Part shown: piece after piece, positions 63,832-64,000 of the stretch | How positions within the stretch are numbered: position 1 is the first letter of the stretch | How the letters are laid out: every line of letters starts with the position of its first letter | DNA from: Paenimyroides baculatum | Lineage (GTDB): Bacteria; Bacteroidota; Bacteroidia; Flavobacteriales; Flavobacteriaceae | Direction: 5' to 3' | Length of the DNA stretch: 64,000 nucleotides | NCBI RefSeq assembly: GCF_008629655.1 | Contig: NZ_VWSG01000009.1 | Location: 1 to 64,000, forward strand | The notes under the pieces: model-generated | What the model was told of the DNA's origin: nothing | Databases searched by the model: none | Seen by the model: the letters and a program-made list of their open reading frames with translations, nothing else | Made by a program: the position numbers and the translations under genes

Positions 63832-64000
63832 TTACTTTCGTTTGTTGTTGCGTTGTTGGTTTGGTCTTCCATTTGGTTTTCCAGATCCTGCCGGTTTAGA
63901 CGATTTTTGTTGTTTGTCCATTCCAGCTAACGGAGAAAGATCTCTTTTACCATAAACCTCACCTTTCATGATCCATACTTTAATACCCATTCTACCGTAA
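63832..64000 (-). CDS. rpsC: 30S ribosomal protein S3, C-terminal part (partial)
   Basis: The last 55 codons are present: [20 protein letters not shown] is the S3 C-terminal domain end, followed by a Gln/Asn/Lys-rich tail to a TAA at 63834-63832. The rest lies beyond the right edge. It precedes rplP by 17 bases as expected. Confidence 0.96.
   Translation of the reverse strand, partial: YGRMGIKVWIMKGEVYGKRDLSPLAGMDKQQKSSKPAGSGKPNGRPNQQRNNKRK

Overview
The window is about 64 kb of AT-rich DNA from a member of the Bacteroidota, most likely a Flavobacteriaceae (Flavobacterium/Myroides-like). The evidence is the gene order rpsC-to-rplQ followed by carA, eno and gltA; Bacteroidota-type promoters (TTG/TTTG, about 20 nt, TAnnTTTG); lipoproteins, FadL and DUF6089 barrels, GIN-domain proteins and TPR-AraC regulators typical of the phylum; and very few Shine-Dalgarno sites. 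No species can be named from the sequence alone.

Layout. 1-123 is the end of an IS3-like element running off the left edge. 124-8238 is an accessory region: a secreted esterase, an SDR oxidoreductase, a frameshifted AraC regulator, an aldo/keto reductase and an intact AraC paralogue, set in long intergenic stretches full of a dispersed repeat family. 8239-13290 holds a TPR-transmembrane-AraC regulator facing a small cluster of unknown lipoproteins with unusually many RNA hairpins. 13291-16848 is a copper-handling cluster (multicopper oxidase with a barrel-like C-terminal extension, HMA-like/DUF3347 protein, small Cys-rich protein). 16944-24154 has a META/DUF4377 protein, a CPA2 antiporter, a lipoprotein, tRNA-Met(CAT) and a GIN / DUF1508 / GIN trio.

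24155-46038 is mostly core: clpX-clpP and tig (protein quality control); a fadL / GDSL lipoprotein / holin-like operon; pdxJ with an alpha/beta hydrolase; then on the plus strand a CBS protein, nadK, a DUF6089 barrel, uppS, bamA, two OmpH/Skp chaperones and murI, which joins undecaprenyl synthesis, outer-membrane assembly and peptidoglycan precursors. A protein with about 19 tandem 16-residue repeats, an LLM oxidoreductase, MarC and SulP follow. 46099-50734 has two guanidino-group-modifying hydrolases (CtlX and an arginine-deiminase relative), each next to a small lipoprotein gene, then gltA. 51011-64000 is eno, a HopJ-domain gene, carA and the long S10/spc/alpha ribosomal-protein operon with secY, infA and rpoA, cut by the right edge inside rpsC.

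The most interesting signals are not protein-coding: (i) a repeat family of roughly 300-400 bp, all copies in one orientation, whose central hairpin keeps its shape by paired base changes between copies; (ii) a terminator-like branched hairpin just before rpsD and an internal promoter plus 10-bp hairpin just before rpsH, candidate autoregulatory leaders; (iii) a multi-hairpin region at 10904-11097 in the unknown lipoprotein cluster; (iv) the tandem-repeat protein with a plug-like module at each end. No CRISPR array, prophage or rRNA was seen.
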